Notes: a model not told the origin generated them from the sequence alone. A stretch of 64,000 bases of DNA from Pseudoalteromonas ostreae (GCF_018069805.1 NZ_JAGPYN010000001.1:62001-126000); one strand, 5' to 3'. Numbered from the stretch's first letter, positions 35,166-44,905 are shown. A program made the numbers and translations.

Positions 35166-35582
35166 ATGATGTTGTTAAAAAAGATACTTTTACCACTTTT
35201 ATTGCTTAGTTGTTATTCAGTAAACGCGGAGGTCGTTGTTGTTGTACATCCTGGAAATAATAGTAGTTTTGATCAGTCTGAGATTTCAAAGCTTTTTTTA
35301 GGCAAGGCCAAATCATTTTCTGATGGCAATCAAGCTGTACCATTGAATCAAGAAGAAGCCTCTGCAGCACGCCAAGAATTTGATGCAAATGTTTTATCAA
35401 AATCAGGTAGCCAGTTAAAGGCATACTGGTCAAAGCTTATTTTCACTGGTAAAGGTTCGCCTCCTAAGGAAGTGAGTAACGATGCGGAGGTGATTGATTT
35501 AGTTAGTAAAAACCCAAGCATGATTGGTTACATTAATGCTGCATCGGCAACTGATTCAGTGAAGTCGGTTGGGAAGTTTTAG
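35166..35582 (+). CDS. Short PstS-like periplasmic phosphate-binding protein
   Basis: A 138-residue exported protein with a signal peptide (cleavage near VNA-EV). The mature part resembles the first half of a PBP-like/PstS domain: VVVVVHPGNNSSFDQSEISKLFLGKAKSFSDGNQAVPLNQ, ending in IGYINAASATDSVK. Full PstS is about 320 residues, so this is a compact single-domain version common in Alteromonadales and annotated as phosphate ABC transporter substrate-binding protein. No ABC permease is near; the only partner is the upstream porin. The ATG at 35166 has AAGGA eight bases upstream. Binding of phosphate is inferred from the family. Confidence 0.85.
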   Translation: MMLLKKILLPLLLLSCYSVNAEVVVVVHPGNNSSFDQSEISKLFLGKAKSFSDGNQAVPLNQEEASAARQEFDANVLSKSGSQLKAYWSKLIFTGKGSPPKEVSNDAEVIDLVSKNPSMIGYINAASATDSVKSVGKF

Positions 35583-35611
35583 TAATTACTAAGATAAGAA
35601 CGTACAACATT

Positions 35612-35643
35612 AAAATCGATTACAGGAAACTGTAATCGATTTT
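35612..35643. terminator. Bidirectional terminator between PstS-like and nhaC-type genes
   Basis: AAAATCGATTACAG and CTGTAATCGATTTT pair over 14 bp around GAAA, with T runs on both strands. It can serve both convergent genes. Confidence 0.92.
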
Positions 35644-35661
35644 TTATTAAAAGTATGCACT

Positions 35662-37044
35662 TTACGCAATCACTAAAAAGCCGACAAACGCGCAGGCTGC
35701 TGCAATAAGCGTATATGGCAATTGAGTAATGGCATGGCTCATTAAGTTACAACTAGACCCTTGGGCCGCTAGTACTGTTGAGTCTGAGTAAAAACATGCT
35801 TGGCTACCAAATGATGAGGCAGATAACAGCGCACCAATCACCAGCGGTATATTTGCATCAACGGCGACGGCTAATGGCATCACAATTGGAATTGTTACCG
35901 CAAAAATACCCCAGCTTGAGCCTGTAGCAAACGCCAAAATTGCCATTGCTAAAAACACCACGGCAGGTAAATACCCCGCAGTCATAAATGGGCTGAGCGA
36001 TTCAATTACAAACTGCGGTAATAGCAGTTGGTCGCATACATCTTTAAAAATAAATGCGGCAATCACAGTACCTATCGCTGGCAGCATGCTTTTAAAACCA
36101 TCGAGCATTTTTTCAATCATTTCGGCAAATGGCATTAGTTTTTGCAACATATAAAATGGGATTGTTACGGTGAATGTCGCTAATAACCCTTTGTATACAT
36201 CAATGTCAAAATACACAGTGAACGCAACGAGTAATAAAATAGGCAGTAAAAAGTTGTACAGTTTGCCGTGACTGTCTGCGCTTTCAAAGCTTTCTTCAAC
36301 GGCTTTTACTGCGTATTCATCGGCTGTTTGTACTTCATTGTATTGCGCTGGATCTACTTGCAGTTGCTCTTGCATCGCCTGTAATTGGGCTTTTTTCATC
36401 GGCCCAAATAAAGGGATAACGCCAAGTACCACTAATGGCACAAGTAGCACGGCAAACCAAGCGTACAACATATACGGTATGGCTTGAATATACACGGCAA
36501 TACCTTGGCCTTCACTGGCGATGTTGTTATCAACCAATAAGCCACCAAAGAATACCGCCCATGTAGACAATGGTACTAATACGCAAATTGGCGCTGCGGT
36601 AGAGTCAACTACATAAGCAAGCATCTCACGGCTAATTTTGAATTTATCGGTAATGCGTTTCATGGTTTCACCCACGGTAAGCGCATTGAGGTAGTCATCA
36701 ATAAAAATAACGATACCAAGCAAAAAGGTCATGAGCAAAGATGAGCGTGGGCCTTTACAAAAACGCAGCGCAAAACAACCAAATGCTGCTGCACCACCGG
36801 TACGCACTAGTAATGCGATTAACGCACCAAAGCCACCACACACTAGAATAAGCCAGCCGATTGTTTCATCGACCATGACTTTTAACGATGCCGCAGCAAA
36901 GTTGCTAAGCATTTCAACTGGATTTAGCATAGCAAGGCCTGCAAGGGCGCCGATCAGCAAAGATAAAATAGGACGACGTAACACTATCGCCAAAACCACC
37001 ACTACAATTGGCGGCACAAGACTTAACGCAGAAGGTTCAAGCAT
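35662..37044 (-). CDS. NhaC-family Na+/H+ antiporter-like transporter
   Basis: A 460-residue inner-membrane transporter with about eleven hydrophobic segments. Motifs include RTGGAAAFGCFALRF, GIVIFIDDYLNALTVGETMKRITDKFKISREMLAYVVDSTAAPICVLVPLSTWA, and the end FATGSSWGIFAVTIPIVMPLAV...GSQACFYSDSTVLAAQGS. This is the NhaC superfamily, whose members exchange sodium for protons or carry amino acids or organic acids with sodium; the true substrate is uncertain. No clear ribosome site is seen. A 300-bp region with GC-rich sequence lies upstream. Confidence 0.9.
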   Translation of the reverse strand: MLEPSALSLVPPIVVVVLAIVLRRPILSLLIGALAGLAMLNPVEMLSNFAAASLKVMVDETIGWLILVCGGFGALIALLVRTGGAAAFGCFALRFCKGPRSSLLMTFLLGIVIFIDDYLNALTVGETMKRITDKFKISREMLAYVVDSTAAPICVLVPLSTWAVFFGGLLVDNNIASEGQGIAVYIQAIPYMLYAWFAVLLVPLVVLGVIPLFGPMKKAQLQAMQEQLQVDPAQYNEVQTADEYAVKAVEESFESADSHGKLYNFLLPILLLVAFTVYFDIDVYKGLLATFTVTIPFYMLQKLMPFAEMIEKMLDGFKSMLPAIGTVIAAFIFKDVCDQLLLPQFVIESLSPFMTAGYLPAVVFLAMAILAFATGSSWGIFAVTIPIVMPLAVAVDANIPLVIGALLSASSFGSQACFYSDSTVLAAQGSSCNLMSHAITQLPYTLIAAACAFVGFLVIA

Positions 37045-37350
37045 TTAAGTATTCACAAAATAAAAAGCATTCGAGTCATTGGCTCAAACTGCTTAACAAA
37101 AACAAAGAATGTTAGCCTAACGGCTGATATTCCAAGTCACTGCTTTTGCACGCAATCATTACTGTTGGCTTTCGCGGTGGGATGAGCACAAGTGCGACAC
37201 AGTAAAGTGCGTTGGCTTGGCGCCAGACGGTGCAGGGGATGCATGCCGCTATTGTTATGCCGATAAAAACATCAGCGGGAAAATAATCTGCAATTGTGTT
37301 CGAGTCAATAAAAACTTTTAATTTAGTTAAAAATTCTTAATAGATGAATA
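37045..37350. other. 306-bp gene-free region upstream of nhaC-type gene, with a GC-rich segment
   Basis: Positions ~37130-37270 are visibly richer in G and C than the surrounding DNA and contain short stems, for example AGCC-GTTA-GGCT on the minus strand near 37115-37126. A 35-codon minus-strand frame (37137-37244) is open but lacks a ribosome site. A structured leader or small RNA for the transporter gene is possible. I compared it from memory with lysine and glycine riboswitches and found no match. Confidence 0.35.
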
Positions 37351-38253
37351 TTAATGCTTGCATTGTTTAGGTGAAATCCCAAATTTTTGCTTAAACAAAC
37401 GGCTAAAGTGACTGGGGTTGGTAAAGCCAAGATCGTAGCAAACTTGACTTATTTGTTGTCCTGATTGTAGAAGTTGACGAGATCTCTTTAATCTTAGCTG
37501 CTGTTGCCACATGGCCGGGCTTTGCCCAAAGGCGAGTTTGAATTGCTGGTAAAATTTACTACGGCTCATACAGGCTATTTTACATAAAGTATCGATATCT
37601 AACGTTTGATTAAGATGTTCTTTAATAAAATGCAGGGCATCGGTTAATGGGCATACAATAGTTTGTTGGCAATTGGCGAGCATTAAATCGCGGCTTTGTT
37701 GTTGTAATAGTCGAGTGATTAACTCATTTACTGATAGATCAATTAGATAATGACGATCTTGCTCGTTTTCGCTAAATAACCCAATCATCCGTTCAAGTAA
37801 TTGTTGGGTTTGTTGATTGTGTTGGGTATGCACCAGCTTTGGAATGTAATGAAAAAAATCACCGCTGCTTATTTGCTGCTGCATATTTAGCGCATCAGCT
37901 ACTTGACTGATTTTATCGCGGCTAATTTCAATTGCCAAACAGGTGGTAGGTTGCTGCATTGATGCTTCTGGGAAGTCGATTAAAACCCCTTGTTCGGGTG
38001 CTAATACAAATGATTGCTGGGGTAAAAACTCTTCATGGTAGTTACTGTCGGCAACGTGCATCACTTTTTTGCCGCTGATCATGCCGCAAAACAGCAATTC
38101 GCTGGAATGCAGTGCTACTTTTTGTGCATCTTGGTAGGTGTCGTAAATGCTCAGCTCGGCGTTGTCTGAGGCAAAAGTAATTTTATTTTCGATCAGTACA
38201 TCAATCGCTTGGCGCTTTTTAGTCAGTTTTTCAGTCAATAACGTGGAATTCAT
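37351..38253 (-). CDS. AraC-family transcriptional regulator (AraC_N type)
   Basis: A 300-residue regulator. The N-terminal two-thirds fit the AraC_N ligand-binding domain, with EEFLPQQSFVLAPEQGVLIDFPE and CLAIEISRDKISQVADAL. The C-terminal ~100 residues form the double helix-turn-helix (DIDTLCKIACMSRSKFYQQFKLAFGQSPAMWQQQLRL, then ISQVCYDLGFTNPSHFSRLFKQKFGISPKQ). The ATG at 38253 has AAAGGA upstream. It is divergent from an aldehyde dehydrogenase gene and probably activates it, as such regulators commonly pair with alcohol or aldehyde metabolism genes. Confidence 0.9.
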   Translation of the reverse strand: MNSTLLTEKLTKKRQAIDVLIENKITFASDNAELSIYDTYQDAQKVALHSSELLFCGMISGKKVMHVADSNYHEEFLPQQSFVLAPEQGVLIDFPEASMQQPTTCLAIEISRDKISQVADALNMQQQISSGDFFHYIPKLVHTQHNQQTQQLLERMIGLFSENEQDRHYLIDLSVNELITRLLQQQSRDLMLANCQQTIVCPLTDALHFIKEHLNQTLDIDTLCKIACMSRSKFYQQFKLAFGQSPAMWQQQLRLKRSRQLLQSGQQISQVCYDLGFTNPSHFSRLFKQKFGISPKQCKH

Positions 38254-38282
38254 TTTATTTCCTTTAAACACGACCAACAGAG

Positions 38283-38310
38283 TTTGGACGCACAGACATG
38301 TTTTTTGGAC
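38283..38310. promoter_or_regulatory. Direct repeat TTTGGAC, 21 bases apart, in the AraC/aldehyde dehydrogenase region
   Basis: TTTGGAC occurs at 38283-38289 and 38304-38310, exactly two helical turns apart, between the divergent starts. AraC-family activators bind direct half-sites with such spacing. The words are short, so the evidence is weak. Confidence 0.3.
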
Positions 38311-38441
38311 AGCTAATCAAGTTTTTATGCTTCTTATAAGCTAATGTCAACAGGTGGCGGATAAATAAACAACAATCTCCCGTCAAACTTAGTTAATTTG
38401 ATTAAATTAAAAAGCAACATTTTGAATAAAGGACACACACA

Positions 38442-39962
38442 ATGATCTATGCAAATCCTGGCAGCGACGGCGCACTTATTAACTTTAAATCTCAGTATGG
38501 TAATTACATTGGTGGACAGTGGCTTGAGCCTGTAAATGGTCAATACTTTGATAATATTAGCCCCGTTAACGGTAAAGTATTTTGTAAAGTACCACGCTCA
38601 GACAAAGCGGATATTGAACTTGCCCTTGATAAAGCCCACGCTGCAAAAGCTGCTTGGGGTACAACTTCAGTAACGGCTCGTAGCAATATTTTATTAAGAA
38701 TTGCCGATCGGATAGAGCAAAACCTTGAGCTACTTGCTGTTGCCGAAACGTGGGATAACGGTAAAGCCATTCGTGAAACATTGGCGGCAGATATCCCACT
38801 GGCGGCAGATCATTTTCGTTATTTTGCCGGCTGTATTCGCGCCCAAGAGGGCAGTATTGGCGAGATAGACGAAACCACAGTCGCGTATCATTTTCATGAG
38901 CCACTGGGCGTTGTTGGGCAAATCATTCCGTGGAACTTCCCAATTCTAATGGCCGCATGGAAACTTGCACCAGCGCTTGCTGCAGGTAACTGTGTGATAC
39001 TCAAACCGGCAGAACAAACACCAGTATCTATTTTAGTGTTGATGGAAATCATTGGTGATTTACTGCCTGCTGGCGTACTTAATGTCGTGAACGGCTTTGG
39101 TAAAGAAGCGGGCGAAGCGCTGGCAACCAGCACGCGTATCGCTAAAATTGCTTTTACTGGCTCGACTCCTGTAGGCTCGCATATTTTAAAATGTGCCGCA
39201 GATAACATTATTCCATCCACTGTTGAGCTCGGTGGTAAATCACCGAATATATTCTTTAACGATGTGATGGACAAAGATGATTCATTTTTAAGTAAAGCGA
39301 TAGAAGGGGCTGTACTTGCCTATTTTAACCAAGGTGAAGTATGTACCTGTCCGTCGCGTTTATTTATTCAAGAAGATATTTACGAGCAGTTTATCGAGCG
39401 CATTTTAGAGCGCACATTAAAAATTAAACGCGGTAACCCGCTTGATAGTGAAACCATGGTAGGCGCACAAGCGTCAAAAGCACAGTTTGATAAGATTCTT
39501 AGTTATATAGAGATTGGTAAAAACGAAGGCGCACAAGTGCTCGCTGGTGGTAATGTAGAGCAACTAACAGATGAGCTAAATGATGGTTATTACATTCAGC
39601 CTACGCTGTTAAAAGGCACGAACGATATGCGGGTATTCCAGGAAGAGATTTTTGGCCCAGTGATTTCAATGTCGACCTTTAAAGACGAAGCCGAAGCACT
39701 CGAACTGGCTAATAGCTCTGAATTTGGTCTAGGCGCAGGGGTATGGAGCCGCAACATGAACCGCGCTTATCACTTTGGCCGTAAAATAGAAGCAGGCCGT
39801 GTATGGACCAACTGTTACCATATGTACCCTGCACACGCTGCGTTTGGTGGTTATAAAAAATCAGGCATCGGCCGCGAAACCCACAAGCTTGCGCTTGATC
39901 ATTACCAACAAACTAAAAACTTATTAGTAAGCTACAGCGAAGATCCGCTCGGCTTCTTTTAA
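38442..39962 (+). CDS. NAD-dependent aldehyde dehydrogenase, AldB/ExaC type
   Basis: A 506-residue cytoplasmic aldehyde dehydrogenase that oxidises aldehydes such as acetaldehyde to acids. Motifs are [32 protein letters not shown] (cofactor site), [10 protein letters not shown] with the catalytic Glu, and [12 protein letters not shown] with the catalytic Cys; this Cys region is typical of AldB/ExaC. The C-terminus has [24 protein letters not shown]. Length equals Pseudomonas ExaC. It is a single unit divergent from the AraC regulator, which likely induces it in response to an alcohol or aldehyde. Confidence 0.94.
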   Translation: MIYANPGSDGALINFKSQYGNYIGGQWLEPVNGQYFDNISPVNGKVFCKVPRSDKADIELALDKAHAAKAAWGTTSVTARSNILLRIADRIEQNLELLAVAETWDNGKAIRETLAADIPLAADHFRYFAGCIRAQEGSIGEIDETTVAYHFHEPLGVVGQIIPWNFPILMAAWKLAPALAAGNCVILKPAEQTPVSILVLMEIIGDLLPAGVLNVVNGFGKEAGEALATSTRIAKIAFTGSTPVGSHILKCAADNIIPSTVELGGKSPNIFFNDVMDKDDSFLSKAIEGAVLAYFNQGEVCTCPSRLFIQEDIYEQFIERILERTLKIKRGNPLDSETMVGAQASKAQFDKILSYIEIGKNEGAQVLAGGNVEQLTDELNDGYYIQPTLLKGTNDMRVFQEEIFGPVISMSTFKDEAEALELANSSEFGLGAGVWSRNMNRAYHFGRKIEAGRVWTNCYHMYPAHAAFGGYKKSGIGRETHKLALDHYQQTKNLLVSYSEDPLGFF

Positions 39963-40008
39963 ATAAAGCGTTTAAGCTTAAAAACAAATAACCAGTTACA
40001 ATTAATGA

Positions 40009-40032
40009 AAGCGCTGCATTGTTGCAGCGCTT
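40009..40032. terminator. Hairpin between aldehyde dehydrogenase and katG genes
   Basis: AAGCGCTGCA and TGCAGCGCTT form a perfect 10-bp stem with loop TTGT. It lies between two convergent genes. The tract after it is only weakly T-rich on the plus strand. Confidence 0.65.
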
Positions 40033-40110
40033 ATATTAGTATGCGTAAAACACCATGTTACAAATTTGGCAAACTACGAAATTACAGAGTTCGTTGTAAC
40101 TGCTTATTGG

Positions 40111-42378
40111 TTAACGATCAAGATTCATTACTTTAGTCCATGCCGCAACAAAGTCTTCTACAAACTTTTGCTTTGATGTATCAAAGGCATATACTTCTGC
40201 AACTGCACGCAGCTCTGAATTTGAACCAAAGATAAGGTCAACTGAAGTGGCTGTGTACTTTTGCTCACCTGATTGACGATCAAAGCCTTGATAAATCCCC
40301 GCATCTGATGACTTTTTCCAAACCGTAGACATATCCAATAAATTAACAAAGAAATCGTTATTTAGAGTGCCTGGCTTGTCAGTAAATACACCGTAGTCAG
40401 TGCCTTGATAGTTTGCATCAAGCGAACGTAAGCCGCCTACTAATACCGTCATTTCAGGCACGGTTAGATCAAGTTGATCTGCTTTATCTATTAGCATTTC
40501 AGTTGGCGATTTGTAGCTTTTTTCAGCATCAAAGTAGTTTCTAAAGCCATCTGCAGGCAGCTCTAATAAGCTAAATGCATTAACGTCAGTTTGTGCTTGC
40601 GTAGCATCGCCACGGCCAGCATTAAACGGTACGTCTACTGTGTAGCCTGCATCTTTCGCTGATTTTTCAATCGCTGTATTACCAGCTAACACAATCAGGT
40701 CGGCCAGTGACACTTGGCTTTTGCTAAAGAAACTATCATTAAAGTCGGCTTGAATCGCTTTTAATACGTTAAGTACTTTTGCAGTTTCGGCCGGATTATT
40801 GACCGCCCAATCCTTTTGTGGAGCTAACGCAATGCGTGCACCGTTGGCACCACCGCGCATATCAGAGTCACGGTAACTTGCAGCAGATGCCCATGCAACA
40901 CGTACTAGCTCTGATACGCTAAGACCTGAATCTAAAATGCTGGCTTTAAGCTCTTTTACTGCGCCAGCATCAATGTTTGATTGAGTCTCTGCTGAAATAG
41001 GATCTTGCCAAATTAAGTCTTCTTTAGGAACTTCTTTACCTAAGAAGTTACGTGGTGGCCCCATATCTCGGTGAGTCAATTTGTACCATGCTTTAGCAAA
41101 TGCCAGTTGATACTCTTTAGGGTCATTTAAAAAGCGCTCAGCAATTTTGCGATACTCTGGATCAAATTTTAACGCTAAGTCGGCCGTAGTCATTACCGGT
41201 GCGTTAAACTTACCTTTAATATGAGCGTCAGGTACGGCGTTATGTAACGATTCATCCGTTGGGATCCACTGAATGGCACCCGCTGGGCTGCGAGTTTGTT
41301 TCCACTCAAAGTTAAGTAGATTGCTAAGGTACAGTGATGACCAGCGAGTAGGAGCTTGTGTCCATGCGCCTTCTAAACCACTTGATACGGTATCTTCAGA
41401 GTGGCCTTTACCACATTTGTTTTTCCAGCCTACCCCTTGTTCTTCAATGCCTGCTGCTGCGGGCTCTGCACCCACACAATCTTTAGGTTTGTGCGCACCA
41501 TGCATTTTACCAAAGGTGTGGCCACCTGCGATAAGTGCAAGAGTTTCCTCGTCGTTCATGGCCATGCGAGAAAACGCCACACGAATATTTTTAGCTGAAC
41601 CGATTGGATCAGGTACGCCTTTTGGGCCTTCAGGATTTACGTAAATTAAACCCATGTGAGTTGCACCCAATGGACGCTCTAATTTGCCGCTTGCGTCTTC
41701 GCGATCGCTGGCAAGCATTTCTACTTCAGGGCCCCAGTAAACCATGTCTGGTTCCCAGTCATCAGTACGGCCGCCGGCAAAACCATAGGTTTCAAACCCC
41801 ATGTTTTCCAGTGCAACGTTACCGGCTAATACGATTAAATCTGACCATGAAAGTGCTTCTCCGTATTTTTGTTTAATAGGCCAAAGTAGGCGACGCGCTT
41901 TATCTAGGCTTACGTTGTCTGGCCAGCTGTTGAGTGGTTCAAAACGTTGTTGACCGCCACCAGCACCACCGCGGCCATCAAGCGTACGGTAAGTACCTGC
42001 GCTGTGCCATGTCATACGGATAAAAAATGGCCCATAGTTACCAAAATCCGCCGGCCACCAATCTTGAGATTGGGTAAGTAGGGCATCAATATCACTTTTT
42101 ACTGTGTCTAAATCTAGGCTATTAAATGCCTTGGCATAATTAAAGTCGGCACCGTAAGGGTTTGAGCGTTCATCATGATCACGCAGAGGTGAAAGGTTAA
42201 GTTGATCTGGCCACCAAAACTGGTTTGTTCTGGTTGCGCCTATTTTAGCTTCACCCATGCCAACAGCACCTTGTGGCTTTGACATTTGTGGTTTTTCTTG
42301 GCTAAAAGCGGAGCCAGATATAAGTGCCATACTTATAAATCCAACAAGCGCTTTTTTATTGAATGAACGGTTTTTCAT
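40111..42378 (-). CDS. katG: Exported catalase-peroxidase
   Basis: A 755-residue bifunctional heme catalase-peroxidase that removes hydrogen peroxide. The distal pocket is in [25 protein letters not shown], the Tyr of the Met-Tyr-Trp crosslink is in [10 protein letters not shown], its Met in [12 protein letters not shown], and the proximal His in [15 protein letters not shown]. Both ancestral halves are present. Unlike cytoplasmic KatG, the N-terminus has a signal peptide (cleavage near AFS-QE), so it is exported, as in the KatP/KatG2 group. AAGGA precedes the ATG. A palindrome at 42397-42411 lies just upstream of the start. Confidence 0.95.
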   Translation of the reverse strand: MKNRSFNKKALVGFISMALISGSAFSQEKPQMSKPQGAVGMGEAKIGATRTNQFWWPDQLNLSPLRDHDERSNPYGADFNYAKAFNSLDLDTVKSDIDALLTQSQDWWPADFGNYGPFFIRMTWHSAGTYRTLDGRGGAGGGQQRFEPLNSWPDNVSLDKARRLLWPIKQKYGEALSWSDLIVLAGNVALENMGFETYGFAGGRTDDWEPDMVYWGPEVEMLASDREDASGKLERPLGATHMGLIYVNPEGPKGVPDPIGSAKNIRVAFSRMAMNDEETLALIAGGHTFGKMHGAHKPKDCVGAEPAAAGIEEQGVGWKNKCGKGHSEDTVSSGLEGAWTQAPTRWSSLYLSNLLNFEWKQTRSPAGAIQWIPTDESLHNAVPDAHIKGKFNAPVMTTADLALKFDPEYRKIAERFLNDPKEYQLAFAKAWYKLTHRDMGPPRNFLGKEVPKEDLIWQDPISAETQSNIDAGAVKELKASILDSGLSVSELVRVAWASAASYRDSDMRGGANGARIALAPQKDWAVNNPAETAKVLNVLKAIQADFNDSFFSKSQVSLADLIVLAGNTAIEKSAKDAGYTVDVPFNAGRGDATQAQTDVNAFSLLELPADGFRNYFDAEKSYKSPTEMLIDKADQLDLTVPEMTVLVGGLRSLDANYQGTDYGVFTDKPGTLNNDFFVNLLDMSTVWKKSSDAGIYQGFDRQSGEQKYTATSVDLIFGSNSELRAVAEVYAFDTSKQKFVEDFVAAWTKVMNLDR

Positions 42379-42396
42379 TGTCAGCTTCCTTAAAGT

Positions 42397-42411
42397 TAAC
42401 GAATTTCGTTA
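42397..42411. promoter_or_regulatory. Palindrome TAACGAA-T-TTCGTTA in the katG leader
   Basis: A perfect 7-1-7 palindrome lies 18 bases upstream of the katG start, next to the ribosome site. It could be an operator or a short RNA hairpin that affects translation. Confidence 0.4.
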
Positions 42412-42662
42412 TACAAAGCGTATTACTACTTTAAACAGAGATCTCAATCGCTTTAAAAATTATTGAGTTGTAAATTTGTTTGCTCAAGAGAGGCTTAATC
42501 AAGCCTGAATAACAAAGCAGTAAAAAGAATATAGCAACGGGCTGAAATGTGTGTGCGAAATAAAGCGATTACTATAATCTATAAACGTGATTGGTTTTGT
42601 TTTAGTGATTAGATAAATGGATTGTTTTTACTTAATGCGGAGAGAGTAATACAGATAAAAAA

Positions 42663-42680
42663 GCCCAGCCAAAGCTGGGC
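42663..42680 (-). terminator. Terminator after the cystine symporter gene
   Basis: The stem GCCCAGC/GCTGGGC has loop CAAA. On the minus strand it is followed by TTTTTT, as expected for an intrinsic terminator. Confidence 0.9.
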
Positions 42681-42698
42681 GACTACAAAAAATAAGTA

Positions 42699-44039
42699 CT
42701 AGCGCACTTTAATTAATTTACTCGTTATAACACCTGAGGTCATTGAACCTGATACGTTTAATGCGGTGCGTGCCATGTCTATTAATGGCTCAATTGAGAT
42801 CAGTAACGCAACTATCTCAACCGGTAAGCCCATGGTCGGTAATACAACCAATGCAGCAAACGTTGCGCCACCACCTACTCCGGCAATACCAAAAGAGCTT
42901 ATAACAACAATGCCAATTAACGGTAAAATAAATTCGAATGTCAGCGGATCAATTCCTACGCTGGGTGCTACCATCATTGCCAGCATGGCTGGGTAAATAC
43001 CGGCACAGCCATTTTGGCCAATAGTTGCGCCAAAAGAAGCCGATAAGTTAGCTATAGCAGGCGGCACTTTTAGCTGGTTAATTTGTACATCCACATTCAT
43101 AGGAATGGAGGCTGCTGAACTACGCGAGCTAAATGCAAAGGTCAGTACTGGCCAGATTTTTTCAAAGTAACTCTTAGGGTTCACACCAACTAGGCTAAGT
43201 AATAAACCATGAGCAATAAACATTAATAATATAGCGACATAGGAAGCCACAATAAACGCCAGTAAATTAACAATATCATTGCTACTTGAGTTTGCCACAA
43301 CGCTTGCCATTAACCCTGCGACGCCATAAGGCGTTAGTGCTATTACCATTCTTACTAAGTTCATTACTATGGCTTGTAAGGCGTTAACACCGTTGCGAAT
43401 TGGATCTGCTAGTTCGCTACGTTCAAGCATCACCTTGCGTGCGGCAATCCCTACAAGGACACCAAAAATAACGACGGCAATGATAGAGGTTGAGCGTTGG
43501 TTACTTAAATCAGCAAATGGATTTTCTGGAATAAAGCTCAATAGCATTTGTGGCACACTTAAATCTGCTACATTGGCGGCTTTACCCTCTAGCGTGCTCA
43601 TTTTGGCTGCCTCACGGGTTCCCGAAACTAAGCCTTCAATACTTAAATTAAAGCCATAGGTTACGGCAATACCAATTAAGGCCGCAATTGCGGTAGTAAA
43701 GAGTAAAACAGCAATACTAATGAACGATATTTTGCCCAAAGAGCCTTGGTTCTCTAGTTTCACCACGGCGGCAATCATAAACACCAATACCAATGGCATG
43801 ATGATCATTTTTAATAGCCCAACATAGCCTTTACCAATAACACTTACCCAGCTTAAAACGTCATTGATAGACTCCGGGGAGTGGGAAAATAAAAATTGTA
43901 AAGCTAAACCAAAAGCACTACCAACAACTAAGCCAAATAAAACAGTGCGAGATAAGGTTTTACTTTTTTGCGAAAAAAGATAAATCGCAAACAGCAAACC
44001 GACAAATAATGCCAGCATTAATAAAACAGCAAGCGACAT
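42699..44039 (-). CDS. tcyP: L-cystine symporter, TcyP/YdjN type
   Basis: A 446-residue inner-membrane dicarboxylate/amino acid:cation symporter. It matches Escherichia coli YdjN (TcyP) closely by eye: SWVSVIGKGYVGLLKMIIMPLVLVFMI, SVPQMLLSFIPENPFADL, PVLTFAFSSRSSAASIPMNV, SFGATIGQNGCAGIYPAMLAMMVAPSVGIDP and IEPLIDMARTALNVSGSMTSG. The expected substrate is L-cystine or a close analogue, giving the cell sulfur and supporting redox balance. AGAGGA upstream supports the start. It is a single unit with its own terminator. Confidence 0.9.
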   Translation of the reverse strand: MSLAVLLMLALFVGLLFAIYLFSQKSKTLSRTVLFGLVVGSAFGLALQFLFSHSPESINDVLSWVSVIGKGYVGLLKMIIMPLVLVFMIAAVVKLENQGSLGKISFISIAVLLFTTAIAALIGIAVTYGFNLSIEGLVSGTREAAKMSTLEGKAANVADLSVPQMLLSFIPENPFADLSNQRSTSIIAVVIFGVLVGIAARKVMLERSELADPIRNGVNALQAIVMNLVRMVIALTPYGVAGLMASVVANSSSNDIVNLLAFIVASYVAILLMFIAHGLLLSLVGVNPKSYFEKIWPVLTFAFSSRSSAASIPMNVDVQINQLKVPPAIANLSASFGATIGQNGCAGIYPAMLAMMVAPSVGIDPLTFEFILPLIGIVVISSFGIAGVGGGATFAALVVLPTMGLPVEIVALLISIEPLIDMARTALNVSGSMTSGVITSKLIKVR

Positions 44040-44362
44040 AGTATCCTCTTTAAAGCTGTGAATAAGCGCGGCACTTTAGCGTTTTGTATCGGATTACGAA
44101 AATACACTTTTGATATGCTATAGAACAAATTGATATGTGCTAATAATATTTGAATATAAAAAATACTATTGCACCCAAATATAACTGTTGAGCTTCTTTT
44201 TAAAGGTGCTAATAATGAATGGTAAATTAAGCAATGATAAAAACAGTATGAATGGACTTCTTTGGTCGTTATTTAGATCTTAATAGCGTGTTTATTCGTA
44301 TCAAAATCTTGTATTCAAAAGAATTTGTCCTAATCGTTTATTAATTAATAGTGAGAACAGAG
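44040..44362. other. 322-bp region between cystine symporter gene and lipoprotein gene
   Basis: The region holds the divergent promoters of its two neighbours and one short frame with a good ribosome site (44215-44283, listed separately). The rest is AT-rich without recognisable features. Confidence 0.5.
44215..44283 (+). CDS. Possible 22-residue small ORF with good ribosome site
   Basis: ATG at 44215 and TAA at 44281-44283 delimit 22 codons, with AAAGG eight to nine bases upstream. The peptide starts MNGKLSNDKNS and has a hydrophobic GLLWSLF near the end. It has no known homologue that I recognise. It may be a true small protein, a leader peptide or chance. Confidence is low because of length. 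Confidence 0.25.
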   Translation: MNGKLSNDKNSMNGLLWSLFRS

Positions 44363-44893
44363 ATGTTGCGATCAGTTGTTGGTTTAATGTTTTTTATTTT
44401 TTTAAGTGGGTGTTCGAGCCAATACCCAAATCAGAACTTAGTCGGTAAACAGTTTCCAACTATCAGTGGTGAAAGCTTGGAGCAACAGCAATTTACTATC
44501 CCTACAGACTTTAACAATGCACAAACATTACTGTTAATTGGGTATAAACAAGATAGTCAATTTGATATTGATCGCTGGCTTATTGGCTTGGATATGAGTG
44601 GCATAAACGTCACTGCTTATGAGTTACCCACAATTCAAGGCATGGTGCCGCGTATGTTTAGTACTTTTATTGATAGCGGTATGAGAAAAGGCATTCCTAA
44701 AGAGCTGTGGGGCGGGGTGATCACTATTTATAAAGACGGTGATGCAGTACAAGCGTTCACTGGTAACGAAAATCCGAATAATAGCCGCATCGTATTAATT
44801 GATGGTAGCGGTAAGATTATTTACTTTTATGATTGGGGTTTTTCGGTTGCCGCATTAAATGAACTAAAAATGGTGATAGATAAAAAACACTAA
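44363..44893 (+). CDS. Lipoprotein of unknown function, possibly thioredoxin-like fold
   Basis: A 176-residue protein with a lipoprotein signal (lipobox LSGC). I do not recognise the family. The order of segments (GKQFPTISGESL, TLLLIGYKQDSQFDIDRWLIGL, then GVITIYKDGDAVQAF and RIVLIDGSGKIIYFYDWGFS) resembles a thioredoxin-like fold, but the active-site cysteine pair is absent; the only Cys is the lipidated one. It would be a redox-inactive relative or something else. I chose the ATG at 44363; a GTG at 44351 is possible. Confidence 0.7.
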   Translation: MLRSVVGLMFFIFLSGCSSQYPNQNLVGKQFPTISGESLEQQQFTIPTDFNNAQTLLLIGYKQDSQFDIDRWLIGLDMSGINVTAYELPTIQGMVPRMFSTFIDSGMRKGIPKELWGGVITIYKDGDAVQAFTGNENPNNSRIVLIDGSGKIIYFYDWGFSVAALNELKMVIDKKH

Positions 44894-44905
44894 TACCCTG
44901 TAATC

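Larger units (their letters stand above)
42379..42698. other. 320-bp gene-free region between katG and the tcyP-like gene
   Basis: This region holds the katG promoter and leader, with a perfect palindrome at 42397-42411, and the terminator of the cystine symporter gene at 42663-42680. A weak ATAG-ATT-ATAG word pair near 42575 on the minus strand recalls OxyR half-sites, but I do not call it. No gene is seen. Confidence 0.5.

Noticed and set aside
37045-37270. Lysine- or glycine-type riboswitch before the nhaC-type gene
   Set aside because: Only short words such as GGGGATGCATGCCG on the wrong strand are similar. The conserved core elements are not present in the right order.
42560-42600. OxyR site upstream of katG
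   Set aside because: Only one ATAG-N3-ATAG pair is present. The four-part OxyR pattern is absent.
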